A DNA stretch of 64,000 nt, from the NCBI GenBank assembly GCA_032119795.1, contig JAUMFO010000024.1, positions 124,001-188,000 on the forward strand, given 5' to 3'. Both the position numbers and the translations under genes were made by a program. Numbering within the stretch: the first letter of the stretch is position 1; each line of letters opens with the position of its first letter. Shown here piece after piece: positions 45,430 through 52,670 of the stretch. Below the pieces are notes generated by a model that saw only the letters and a list, made by a program, of their open reading frames with translations, was not told the DNA's origin and searched no databases. Origin of the DNA: JAGIBJ01 sp032119795 (GTDB lineage Bacteria; Actinomycetota; Thermoleophilia; Solirubrobacterales; Solirubrobacteraceae).

Positions 45430-45519
45430 GGACGGATGGCAGAGCGGTTGAATGCGACGGTCTTGAAAACCGTTAGGCGGGCAACCCCCGTCTCGGGGGT
45501 TCGAATCCCCCTCCGTCCT
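45430..45519 (+). tRNA. tRNA-Ser(UGA)
   Basis: GGACGGA (45430-45436) pairs with TCCGTCC (45512-45518); D-arm GGCAGAGCGGTTGAATGC, anticodon loop CTTGAAA (UGA), variable arm CCCCCGTCTCGGGGG region, T-loop GGTTCGAATCC. The discriminator at 45519 is T. It is transcribed away from tRNA-Ser(GCU), which begins 94 bases to the left. Confidence 0.95.
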
Positions 45520-45565
45520 TGAGCCCGGGTCGTCGGCGACCTCGGGATCAAGTAGAACCGGGGGC

Positions 45566-46438
45566 GTGCCGCTCCCGATCAGCAAGCGCCAGGTCGAGTT
45601 GCTCGGCAAGCGACTGAGCGCAGGCGCGCAGTCCGCAGACATCGAAACGCTCCACGAAGTGCTGGCCGCGTACGCGGAGGCACTCCGCATTGCCCGAAGC
45701 CGAGTCGTCGAGCTGACCGACGCCCCAGTCACTTCCCGCGTGAAGAACACCGGCACGATCCTTGAAAAGCTGCGCCGAAATGACGGGCGCGGCCTCAGCA
45801 CCATCCAGGATCTGGCTGGGGTCCGCGTGATCGTTGGTGGCGGCAGGATAGGACAGGACGCAACGGCGGCGGCCTTGATCGAAGCGTTCTCGTCGGCCGA
45901 GCGGTCCGCCAAGGTGATTGACCGCCGGGCCGATCCACGCTCCGGGTACCGCGCTGTCCACCTCGTCATTTCGATCGATGGTCTCCCGGTGGAGATCCAG
46001 CTACGAACCGACCTGCAACATCGATGGGCGGAACTCTTCGAAAAGCTTGCCGACGAACTCGGCCGCGGGATCCGATATGGGCAACCGCCAGAATCTCTCG
46101 TACCGATCCCGCCCGAACGTATCGTGGCGCTTTCCGAAGTCTCCCCCGAGTTCGGAAGGTCCACGACCTTCGAGGAGCTGCTGACGAGCCTCGCGCTTGG
46201 GCTGTCCGACACGCTCGATGCATTCGAAGTTCGGGAGCGCGGTTACCAGAGCGTGGCGGACCGACTTGACGACTTCCCGAACATCGCCAGCGCGGTCGCG
46301 GAGCAGCAGGAACAGTTGGCCGCGATGCGCGAAGACGTCCATCGCTCGATCGACCAGTTCGGACCCGCTCTCAAGGCGCTCTCCGAGCGTCGGCGTCGAA
46401 GCGGAGCCGACGACGACGAACACGAGAATCCTCTTTGA
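45566..46438 (+). CDS. RelA/SpoT synthetase-domain protein (small alarmone synthetase-like)
   Basis: 290 residues; predicted to transfer pyrophosphate onto GTP/GDP or another acceptor. A complete synthetase domain is visible: SRVKNTGTILEKL (Arg58, Lys60), STIQDLAGVRVIV, DRRADPRSGYRAVHLV and the Glu143-x-Gln145 of VEIQLRTDLQHRWAE. There is no hydrolase, TGS or ACT domain. The last ~90 residues are helical and charged (EQQEQLAAMREDVHRSIDQ). Start GTG 45566 follows GGGGG. Base composition is visibly less GC-rich than its neighbours and it sits directly beside two tRNA genes, which hints at acquisition. Toxin, defence or housekeeping role undecided. Confidence 0.82.
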   Translation: MPLPISKRQVELLGKRLSAGAQSADIETLHEVLAAYAEALRIARSRVVELTDAPVTSRVKNTGTILEKLRRNDGRGLSTIQDLAGVRVIVGGGRIGQDATAAALIEAFSSAERSAKVIDRRADPRSGYRAVHLVISIDGLPVEIQLRTDLQHRWAELFEKLADELGRGIRYGQPPESLVPIPPERIVALSEVSPEFGRSTTFEELLTSLALGLSDTLDAFEVRERGYQSVADRLDDFPNIASAVAEQQEQLAAMREDVHRSIDQFGPALKALSERRRRSGADDDEHENPL

Positions 46439-46489
46439 CCGAACCTGCGGTTTGTCGATGCGTTACCGCACCTCAAGTAGCCTCTAGCT

Positions 46490-46723
46490 GTGGCGCATTT
46501 CTTGCTCATCTATGACCGATCGCTCGGTCAGCTCGTGCGGGACCCCGAGCAGTTCGACAGCAGCGCTGCTGCGTTGACTGCCCGCTTCACCGCCGAACGA
46601 GAGTTCAGCGGCCAGGAGAACGTCGAGATCGTCGCGTTCGACGCCGAGTCGGAAGCCGCCCTACGGACGACACACGCGCGCTACTTCCTCTCGCTCCCCG
46701 AACTCGCAGCGCGCATCGCCTGA
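46490..46723 (+). CDS. Small conserved-looking hypothetical protein
   Basis: 77 residues, GTG start. It begins MAHFLLIYDRSLGQLVRD, contains an alternating hydrophobic strand (NVEIVAFDAESEAAL) and ends in a helix (LPELAARIA). It shows no signal peptide or membrane segment and has a compact alpha/beta pattern. It lies 51 bases after the RelA/SpoT-domain gene on the same strand and could be its partner or antidote, but this is only positional inference. Confidence 0.65.
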   Translation: MAHFLLIYDRSLGQLVRDPEQFDSSAAALTARFTAEREFSGQENVEIVAFDAESEAALRTTHARYFLSLPELAARIA

Positions 46724-46727
46724 GACC

Positions 46728-46748
46728 GATCCTCACACCGTGAGGATC
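46728..46748. terminator. 9 bp hairpin between convergent genes
   Basis: GATCCTCAC (46728-46736) pairs with GTGAGGATC (46740-46748) around an ACC loop. It spans the gap between the small ORF and the last codons of the minus-strand quinone oxidoreductase. Confidence 0.5.
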
Positions 46749-47671
46749 ACCTTGCCGGTCGCGCGGCGCTCGTCGATATCGCGCAGCGCCTGAGCCCCTT
46801 CGGCGAGCGGATACGTCGCGCCGATGATCGGGCGCAGGGCGCCGGTGCCAACGAGCCCCAGCAGGCGCGCCATCGCGTCACGAATGCCCGACGGCTCGAG
46901 CGCAAGGATGTTGAACGAGCAGCCGACGACGTCGACGTTGCCGATCAGCAGGCGGTTCACGCGCACCTCGGGAATCTCCCCACCCGCGAAGCCGACGACG
47001 ACGAGCCGCCCCTCTGGCGCGAGCGAGCGCAGCGACTCCTTGAAGCGCTCCGTGCCGCCGACGGAGTCGATGATCACGTTCACCGGGGCACTCAGGCCCG
47101 AGCGAAAGTCATCGCCGACGACGACCTCGTCGGCGCCCGCGGCGCGCGCCACTTCCGCCTTGTCTTCCGTCGACACCGACGCCACCACGACGGCGCCGAG
47201 CGCCTTGCCGACCTGGATCGTGGCGGTCCCGACGCCGCCGGCCGCGCCATGCACCAGCACGCGCTCACCCGCAACAAGCCGGCCGCGGCGCTCGAGCGCC
47301 GCCAGCGCCGTGAGGTAGTTGAGCGGAAACGCAGCCCCTTCCGCGTAGCTCATCGAATCCGGCAGGGCGAACGTCGCCTGCGGGACGGCCGCGACCTGCT
47401 CGGCGTGCGAGCCGAAGCTCAGCGTCATCACGCGATCACCCACGGCAAACTCGCTGCCCGCCGGCGCGCGCACCACGTCGCCGGCGGCCTCCCAGCCGAG
47501 CGTAAACGGGAGTGCCTGGCGAATTTGGTACTTGCCGCGCGTCATCAGCACGTCCGGGAACGCGACCGCCGCCGCCCGGACTCGGACGATCAGCTCGCCC
47601 TCAGGCTCGGCGACCTCCAACAGCTGCACGGCGCTCGGGCCGTCCTCCGTGATTACCCGCAGCGCTCGCAT
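46733..47671 (-). CDS. NADPH:quinone oxidoreductase family protein (medium-chain reductase)
   Basis: 312 residues with the medium-chain dehydrogenase/reductase fold but no zinc-ligand pattern, as in quinone reductases. N-terminal catalytic domain with RAAAVAFPDVLMTRGKYQ and LPFTLGWEAAGDV; nucleotide motif VHGAAGGVGTATIQVGKAL near residue 140; late GRLVVVGFAGG. Likely reduces quinones or activated alkenes with NADPH. ATG 47671. Stands alone between convergent and co-directional neighbours. Confidence 0.87.
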   Translation of the reverse strand: MRALRVITEDGPSAVQLLEVAEPEGELIVRVRAAAVAFPDVLMTRGKYQIRQALPFTLGWEAAGDVVRAPAGSEFAVGDRVMTLSFGSHAEQVAAVPQATFALPDSMSYAEGAAFPLNYLTALAALERRGRLVAGERVLVHGAAGGVGTATIQVGKALGAVVVASVSTEDKAEVARAAGADEVVVGDDFRSGLSAPVNVIIDSVGGTERFKESLRSLAPEGRLVVVGFAGGEIPEVRVNRLLIGNVDVVGCSFNILALEPSGIRDAMARLLGLVGTGALRPIIGATYPLAEGAQALRDIDERRATGKVILTV

Positions 47672-47700
47672 GCGGCCGAGCCTACGACGACCGGCGTGGA

Positions 47701-48831
47701 TCAGGCGGCGGTGGCTTCGCTGACCGTGAGCCCCGTGCGGGGATCGCGACTGAAGCGGCGAGGGGCGCCAGCCTCGCGGGAGGGCAGCATCACCAGCGGC
47801 GAGTGGACGACCGGGAGGCCTTCCACCCCACGCTCGCAGTACGCGGGAACGAGCGTGGTTCCCAGCGGCGCGAGGAGCGGCGCCGGCTCAGGCATGAAGA
47901 CCGAGCGCGGCCCAGCCATCGCGATCGGCACGTCGCCGCGCACGGGCGTGCCGTCGGACTCGCGCAGCAGATCGGCGGTCACGGAGATGCAGGCGCCCAC
48001 CCAGGAGGCCGTCGCGCGGAGCGGACCGATCACCTCGCGGTCGAGCTGCGCCAAACAGGTCGCGACGGCCCGCTCCCGACTCACGTCGTCGCGGCGACCG
48101 CGGCGGGCCTGCATGGGGGCGCGCGACTCCACGACGACCGTGTGCGCGCCGGCGAGCAGCGAGCTGGAGGCCTGCACGCGAAGGCGGGCCGGGACCGGGT
48201 CGCGCACGTCGGCCTTCGACGCGTCGATCGGGATCGCGGTGGCACCCAACAGCGAGGCGACCCCAAGCAGCACCGAACCCTCCGCGGCGACGACGACCAT
48301 GCCTCGATCGAGCAGCGGCGAGGGCAGGAAGCCCGGGGCGAGCGGCTCAAGGCGCAAGCCCTCGATCTGGGGCAGGATCGACGGGACGGCGCCGGCGATC
48401 AGGATCTGGTTGCCGCGGGTAACGCCCGCAACGCGCTGCCAGCGCAGCTGGTGGCGCAGCGCGGCGGCCGCACGCTCAACGTCGAGCACTGGCGCCGGAT
48501 CGCCGTGCAGGTCGAGAACCTCGACCACGGTGCAGCTCTCGTCGGTCGCCAGGACGCGGCCGAGTGCCTCGATCGCCACGGCCCCCGGATCGAGTGCCAT
48601 CGGCGGAATCGTGCCGACGGACGTCGCTGCGGCCGAGGTCTCAGAGACCGGGAGGTGCGTCGCGACCGCGCGGAGCCGCCCGACGCGGCCGGTGCGGGCG
48701 AGCGCGGCCAGCTGCGGCATCGCGGCGAGCTCGAGCGCCGTGGAGCCGCGGTCAACCCGACCCGCGGCGCCGGCCATCACGACCACAACACGTGGCGTCG
48801 GTACCAGCGACGGGCGAAAGGCTTCGGACAT
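47701..48831 (-). CDS. ApgM-like (alkaline phosphatase superfamily) protein, probably degenerate
   Basis: 376 residues from ATG 48831 (GTG 48882 is possible). It resembles the archaeal-type 2,3-bisphosphoglycerate-independent phosphoglycerate mutase: ALELAAMPQLAALARTGRVG is followed by RLRAVATHLPVSETSAAA, which contains the expected nucleophile serine. But the N-terminal metal-binding D-G-x-G/A-D segment is replaced by VVVVMAGAAGRVD, and the C-terminal Asp/His metal motifs are not evident. It may therefore be an inactive or repurposed family member. Role unknown. Confidence 0.6.
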   Translation of the reverse strand: MSEAFRPSLVPTPRVVVVMAGAAGRVDRGSTALELAAMPQLAALARTGRVGRLRAVATHLPVSETSAAATSVGTIPPMALDPGAVAIEALGRVLATDESCTVVEVLDLHGDPAPVLDVERAAAALRHQLRWQRVAGVTRGNQILIAGAVPSILPQIEGLRLEPLAPGFLPSPLLDRGMVVVAAEGSVLLGVASLLGATAIPIDASKADVRDPVPARLRVQASSSLLAGAHTVVVESRAPMQARRGRRDDVSRERAVATCLAQLDREVIGPLRATASWVGACISVTADLLRESDGTPVRGDVPIAMAGPRSVFMPEPAPLLAPLGTTLVPAYCERGVEGLPVVHSPLVMLPSREAGAPRRFSRDPRTGLTVSEATAA

Positions 48832-48934
48832 GGGTGACTCGGCGTGGCGCACCCAACCAGGGACATGCGTGCGCACCAGCACAGTCCATGGTACGGGGTA
48901 TGCAGGCGTGACACGGCTTGATTCAGGTTGGAGC

Positions 48935-48957
48935 GCAGGTGGCGCGTCGCCACCTGC
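48935..48957. repeat. 10 bp perfect hairpin in a divergent promoter region
   Basis: GCAGGTGGCG (48935-48944) pairs with CGCCACCTGC (48948-48957) around CGT. It lies upstream of both the ApgM-like gene (minus) and msrA (plus), so it may be a dyad operator rather than a terminator. Confidence 0.4.
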
Positions 48958-49101
48958 CGCCGCGTAACGAACTGGCCCGTTCGGGGACCGTCTTCATAGG
49001 CCGCGCGAAAGCTGCTCGCGGCGACTACCCTGAAACAAGAGAGAACCTGCGCAAGCGGCCGAAGTTCGGCCCCCGCTGGATCTCCGAGGAGGAAGACTCG
49101 A

Positions 49102-49764
49102 ATGCTGTTTGAAGCACTGCGCCGCAAGGCCACGATGGTCAGCCCGGAGGACGCGCTGCCCGGCCGATCCACGCCGCTGCCGGTCGACGGTACGCACGCG
49201 GTGCTCGGCACCTCCATCAAGCCGCCGTTCCCGGAGGGCTTTGAGGAGATCACCGTCGGCCTGGGCTGCTTCTGGGGCGCCGAGCGCCTCTTCTGGAAGC
49301 TTCCCGGCGTCTACACCACGTCGGTCGGCTACGCCGGTGGGTTCACCCCCAACCCGACGTACGAAGAGACGTGTTCGGGGCGCACCGGCCACACCGAGGC
49401 CGTGAAGGTCGTCTGGGATCCGGCGAAGACCTCCCTCCAGACGATCCTGAAGACGTTTTGGGAGGGCCACGACCCGACCCAGGGCAACCGCCAAGGCAAC
49501 GACGTGGGCACCCAGTACCGCTCGGCGATCTACACCTCAACGCCCGAGCAGGCTCAGGCCGTCGCGGCGTCGGCCGCGTCCTACGGCAAGGCGCTCGCAG
49601 CCAAGGGCCTGGGTGAGATCACCACCGAGATCGCCCCCGCCGGCGAGTACTTCTACGCCGAGACGTACCACCAGCAGTACCTCCACAAGAACCCGGCGGG
49701 CTACTGCGGCCTCGGCGGGACCGGCGTGGCGTGTGCAATCGGCACCGGCGCGACCGCCGACTAA
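49102..49764 (+). CDS. msrA: Peptide-methionine (S)-S-oxide reductase
   Basis: Repairs methionine S-sulfoxide. 220 residues; the catalytic cysteine is in LGCFWGAERLFW, followed by VYTTSVGYAGGFTPNPTYEE, GHTEAVKVVWDP, FWEGHDPTQGNRQGNDVGTQYRS split by a short loop, and the C-terminal resolving-cysteine region NPAGYCGLGGTGVAC. ATG 49102 has GAGGAGGAAG upstream, one of the best ribosome-binding sites in the window. Presumed oxidative-stress function with thioredoxin as reductant. Confidence 0.96.
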   Translation: MLFEALRRKATMVSPEDALPGRSTPLPVDGTHAVLGTSIKPPFPEGFEEITVGLGCFWGAERLFWKLPGVYTTSVGYAGGFTPNPTYEETCSGRTGHTEAVKVVWDPAKTSLQTILKTFWEGHDPTQGNRQGNDVGTQYRSAIYTSTPEQAQAVAASAASYGKALAAKGLGEITTEIAPAGEYFYAETYHQQYLHKNPAGYCGLGGTGVACAIGTGATAD

Positions 49765-49778
49765 CCGGTCGACTTACG

Positions 49779-49829
49779 CCCCGAAATTCGGGGTCTTCCG
49801 CGCGACGGGGCCAGTGCTACCTGGCCCCG
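49779..49829 (+). terminator. Tandem hairpins after msrA
   Basis: CCCCGAAATTCGGGG (49779-49793) and CGGGGCCAG (49806-49814)/CTGGCCCCG (49821-49829) follow the msrA stop. No T-tract. Confidence 0.5.
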
Positions 49830-49948
49830 GCCGCCGGGTCGATCATCCGGCCATACCGTGATCATTCCCGCTCAGGAATGCCGATCCCTGAGGTGCAAGA
49901 CCCGCCGCCTCGGCGCCCGGGTTTCCCTCCACCGCTCGGAGTACGACC

Positions 49949-49966
49949 ATGCCGCTTCGTAAGTAA
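49949..49966 (+). CDS. Five-codon micro-ORF with strong ribosome-binding site
   Basis: ATG 49949 encodes MPLRK then TAA. GGAG at 49938-49941 is seven bases upstream, an ideal Shine-Dalgarno spacing. A strong hairpin begins 23 bases after the stop and no plus-strand gene follows. It may be a leader-type peptide inside a small RNA, or chance. The rest of the 311-base gap (49765-50075) shows only hairpins, including CTCAGG...CCTGAG near 49870-49894. Confidence 0.3.
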   Translation: MPLRK

Positions 49967-49989
49967 CCCCTTCTCCCCCAAGCACGCAC

Positions 49990-50043
49990 CACCGGCCACC
50001 CGGTCTCGCCGTTCTCCCCGACGGCGCGACCGGGTGGCCGGTG
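49990..50043. terminator. Perfect 16 bp hairpin
   Basis: CACCGGCCACCCGGTC (49990-50005) pairs exactly with 50028-50043. It can end the putative small transcript from the left and the minus-strand gene that stops at 50076. Confidence 0.75.
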
Positions 50044-50075
50044 TCGTTGCCGGCACGCGCCGCGGTGCGCGAGCG

Positions 50076-50978
50076 CTAAGCGAGCTGCTCGACGACGACC
50101 TGCAGGTTTGGTCCGGCGACCTGCGCGAGCCAGTCCCTGCCGCTGAGCGTGAGCACGTCGGCCTCAAGAGCGACGTGCTCGACGGGGTAGTCCATGTCGA
50201 TCGCGTCCGCTGAGTTCCAGCTCCCGTCCGGGAAATGTTCCGGCGTCCGGTCCTGCAGCGACCCGTCGGCCGTGAGCCTCAGCAACAAGATCGGGGCGCC
50301 GTCACCCGCAACCGTCAGCAGGAGTTCGTCGGGCTCCGAGGCGAGATCAGCGAGATCATGAAGGTAGACCGTCGCCCCGACCACGCGAGCGAGTGGCACC
50401 TGCGGTCGCACCCTGGTCACCGGCCCGGGGAACCCCGTCCAAGCGGTGCGGGACGCCACCTCGCAAGACTCCGCCACCCCGCTGACTCCTTCTGGCGCCG
50501 GCGCCGGCGCCGCGACCGCGTACGACTCATTTGGCAGCGTCAGCCCAGTGCCGCGCATCGTCAGCGTCGCCACGATCTCACCATGGGTCCGGACGAGGTC
50601 GACGCTCACCGCCACGGTCTGCGGGGCGCGGTCGTCGCTCGGCGCCGTCGGTTTGATCGAGAGCGTGCCGAGGAGCTCGGGGATCGTTCCGTCGAGCCCG
50701 CCGCGCCACCAGGTGGCCATGCTGCCCGGCTCCCACTCGACGCTGCGGCCGTGGCGTAGCTCCAGGGTCCAGCGGTTCCCCGCGTACTCGTCGGTGCGAG
50801 CAATGACGCCGTTGAAGCGCCGCCAGCGCTCGACGTCTACGGCCACCAGATCGGCAAGGACACGCTGCGCCCAGCCGACCGGCGGCTCGGGTGGCGGCGT
50901 CGACGTCAGCGCGCGGCGCACCGGCGCCACGACCCCGCGGCCGACTCGCGACGCGGCCCGGCCGGCCCAACTCGCCAC
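50076..50978 (-). CDS. Hypothetical protein, unrecognised
   Basis: About 300 residues from GTG 50978; other in-frame GTG codons nearby are possible. It has no signal peptide or membrane helix and no motif I can place. Trp-rich N-terminal VGWAQRVLADLVAVDVERWR is followed by a beta-rich body with repeated strand patterns (TVAVSVDLVRTHGEIVATLT, ELLLTVAGDGAPILLLRLTA). The start is eight bases after the stop of the upstream membrane-protein gene, so the two form an operon. Confidence 0.65.
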   Translation of the reverse strand: MASWAGRAASRVGRGVVAPVRRALTSTPPPEPPVGWAQRVLADLVAVDVERWRRFNGVIARTDEYAGNRWTLELRHGRSVEWEPGSMATWWRGGLDGTIPELLGTLSIKPTAPSDDRAPQTVAVSVDLVRTHGEIVATLTMRGTGLTLPNESYAVAAPAPAPEGVSGVAESCEVASRTAWTGFPGPVTRVRPQVPLARVVGATVYLHDLADLASEPDELLLTVAGDGAPILLLRLTADGSLQDRTPEHFPDGSWNSADAIDMDYPVEHVALEADVLTLSGRDWLAQVAGPNLQVVVEQLA

Positions 50979-50986
50979 CGGGGCGC

Positions 50987-51355
50987 CTAGCTCGCGAGGG
51001 CGACGCCGAGCACGACGATCGCGAGCGAGAGCGTCGCCATGACGGGCTCGGCCCAGCGTTTGTCGCCGTGTTGCATGTGGTAGCCCATGACGCCGAACAG
51101 CACGATGAGCGTGGCGATCTTGGCCTGCAGGATCGAGTCGCCCCACTGGTTGTTGTGCGAGGCCATGTAGGCGCCCGTCAGGATCGACAGCACCAGCGCG
51201 ATGCCGCTCATGTGCCCGAAGCGGCGAGCGAGCAACTTCATCTCGGGCTTGCCCTTCATCACGGGCACCAGCACCGACGCGAGAACGAGCTGGCCGCCGA
51301 CGAAGAACGCCATCGCCAGCAGGTGGATGATGAGCAGCACGTCCCAGAAGTCCAT
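50987..51355 (-). CDS. Small four-helix membrane protein (CopD/DUF2269-like)
   Basis: 122 residues from ATG 51355 (GTG 51406 is less likely). Four hydrophobic helices; the first contains LLIIHLLAMAFFVGGQ and others carry single histidines (GHMSG, GYHMQHGDKRW). This layout resembles small integral membrane proteins related to copper-resistance protein D, which may bind haem or metal. In operon with the following hypothetical gene. Function not established. Confidence 0.7.
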   Translation of the reverse strand: MDFWDVLLIIHLLAMAFFVGGQLVLASVLVPVMKGKPEMKLLARRFGHMSGIALVLSILTGAYMASHNNQWGDSILQAKIATLIVLFGVMGYHMQHGDKRWAEPVMATLSLAIVVLGVALAS

Positions 51356-51447
51356 GGCGCGGAATCTATCGACGGCCGACGCCGTGCGGTCCGTGGAAAC
51401 CCGCACGCAGCGGCTGGGCCCGCCCAGCGCGGCGGGCCCAGGGCTGG

Positions 51448-52377
51448 CTACTTGGCGAAGCTCTTGAACACCGTGTAGGCGGGGCGAATCGCGCCGGCGC
51501 CAGAGATCAGGCCAGCGTCGAAGATGTCGTCCGGACGGTCCGCGCCCGGGCCGTAGAGGTTGTAGAACATCGTCCGTTCGATGCGCGGGAACTTCTTCGA
51601 GATCTTGAAGACCTGGCGGACGGCCTTGGCCTGGCGTGCGCTGTCAGGCAGGAAGCCCGAGCCGTCGTTGCCGAACTTGTAGAGGCCGCCCGTCTCCGTG
51701 ATCCACACCTTCGGTCCTTTGCCGACGGCCTTCAGCAGCGCCGCCGTGCGGGTCATGCTGTTGCGGTTGGTGTCGGAGTAGTTGTGGAAGCCGACGATCT
51801 TCGGCCGGTTCTTGCCGACCGCGCGCTGGAACGCCTTGAGGTAGACGAGCGTCGCCTTCACGTTCACGCCGTCGAGCAGGTCGATCGCGACGATCTTGCA
51901 GCCAACGCAGATCTTCGATCGGAACGCGAGGAACAGCTGTGCGGCGAGCTTGGGATTCGGCGTGGTGAACCGGCCGGCGGCGAGCCCGCGGTTGACCTCG
52001 TTGAAGACGCCCCACGACTCGACGTTGTTCTTGTGGCGGGTCACGAACGGCTTCGTCGCGGCCACGTACGCGGCTGGCGTCGGGTTCACCAGCGGCGTCT
52101 TGACGCCGTAGTTGAAGGTGAAGTGCACGAGGTAGCCCTTCGCCCGGGCCGCGGCGATCCAGGTATCGGCCTTCGCCTTGGCGACCGGGTCGTTCTCGAC
52201 GTCCCACGGCGCGATGTAGCGCACGACCTTGACCTTCGTGAGGCTGGTGAACCGCACGTCGTCGAACATCGCCGGGCTCTGGTCGCCCATGCCGATCATC
52301 GTCGCCGCGTTGGCGGGGGCTGTGGCGGCACCAAGGGTGGCGACAGCCAGCAGGAGGGCGGTCAGCAGGGATCGCAA
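51448..52377 (-). CDS. Secreted putative glycoside hydrolase, clan GH-A TIM barrel
   Basis: 309 residues, TTG start at 52377 followed by a signal peptide (RSLLTALLLAVATLGAATAP, ANAA). The barrel carries the clan A pair: acid/base Asn-Glu in VESWGVFNEVNRG and nucleophile Glu in KVWITETGGLYKFG, separated by ~110 residues as expected. FTFNYGVKTP and VGFHNYSDTNRNS resemble GH39/GH5-like folds. Probably cleaves an extracellular polysaccharide; family and substrate need profile comparison. Second secreted glycosidase of the window. Confidence 0.75.
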   Translation of the reverse strand: MRSLLTALLLAVATLGAATAPANAATMIGMGDQSPAMFDDVRFTSLTKVKVVRYIAPWDVENDPVAKAKADTWIAAARAKGYLVHFTFNYGVKTPLVNPTPAAYVAATKPFVTRHKNNVESWGVFNEVNRGLAAGRFTTPNPKLAAQLFLAFRSKICVGCKIVAIDLLDGVNVKATLVYLKAFQRAVGKNRPKIVGFHNYSDTNRNSMTRTAALLKAVGKGPKVWITETGGLYKFGNDGSGFLPDSARQAKAVRQVFKISKKFPRIERTMFYNLYGPGADRPDDIFDAGLISGAGAIRPAYTVFKSFAK

Positions 52378-52584
52378 GGAAGAGACTCCGGGAGAGGAAG
52401 CGGCAAGGGAGCGGCGCGCACGCGACTCGTGGCCAACGCGGCGGTCATGCCATGGATCGGCACTCGGGCCGCAACCATGACCACTCAGATCCTAGATGGG
52501 CACCCGCGCGCCACGTCGCACCACCCGTGTGGACGCGTGACCGAGGCGCCGCGTGCGACCCTGCTCACGCAGGGTCGACAAGTG

Positions 52585-52594
52585 ACACTAGTGT
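52585..52594. promoter_or_regulatory. ACACTAGTGT palindrome upstream of the monooxygenase gene
   Basis: A perfect 10-base palindrome, flanked on one side by TG and on the other by AAG, 77 bases before ATG 52671. It lies in the expected promoter position and resembles operators of TetR-type repressors in general form. No regulator gene is adjacent. Confidence 0.35.
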
Positions 52595-52670
52595 AAGTAC
52601 GCTGCGGTACCACCACGCCCGACTGGGGGCGCGGTCCCATCTTTCTCGTCCTCTCTCCCACGCAGGATCC

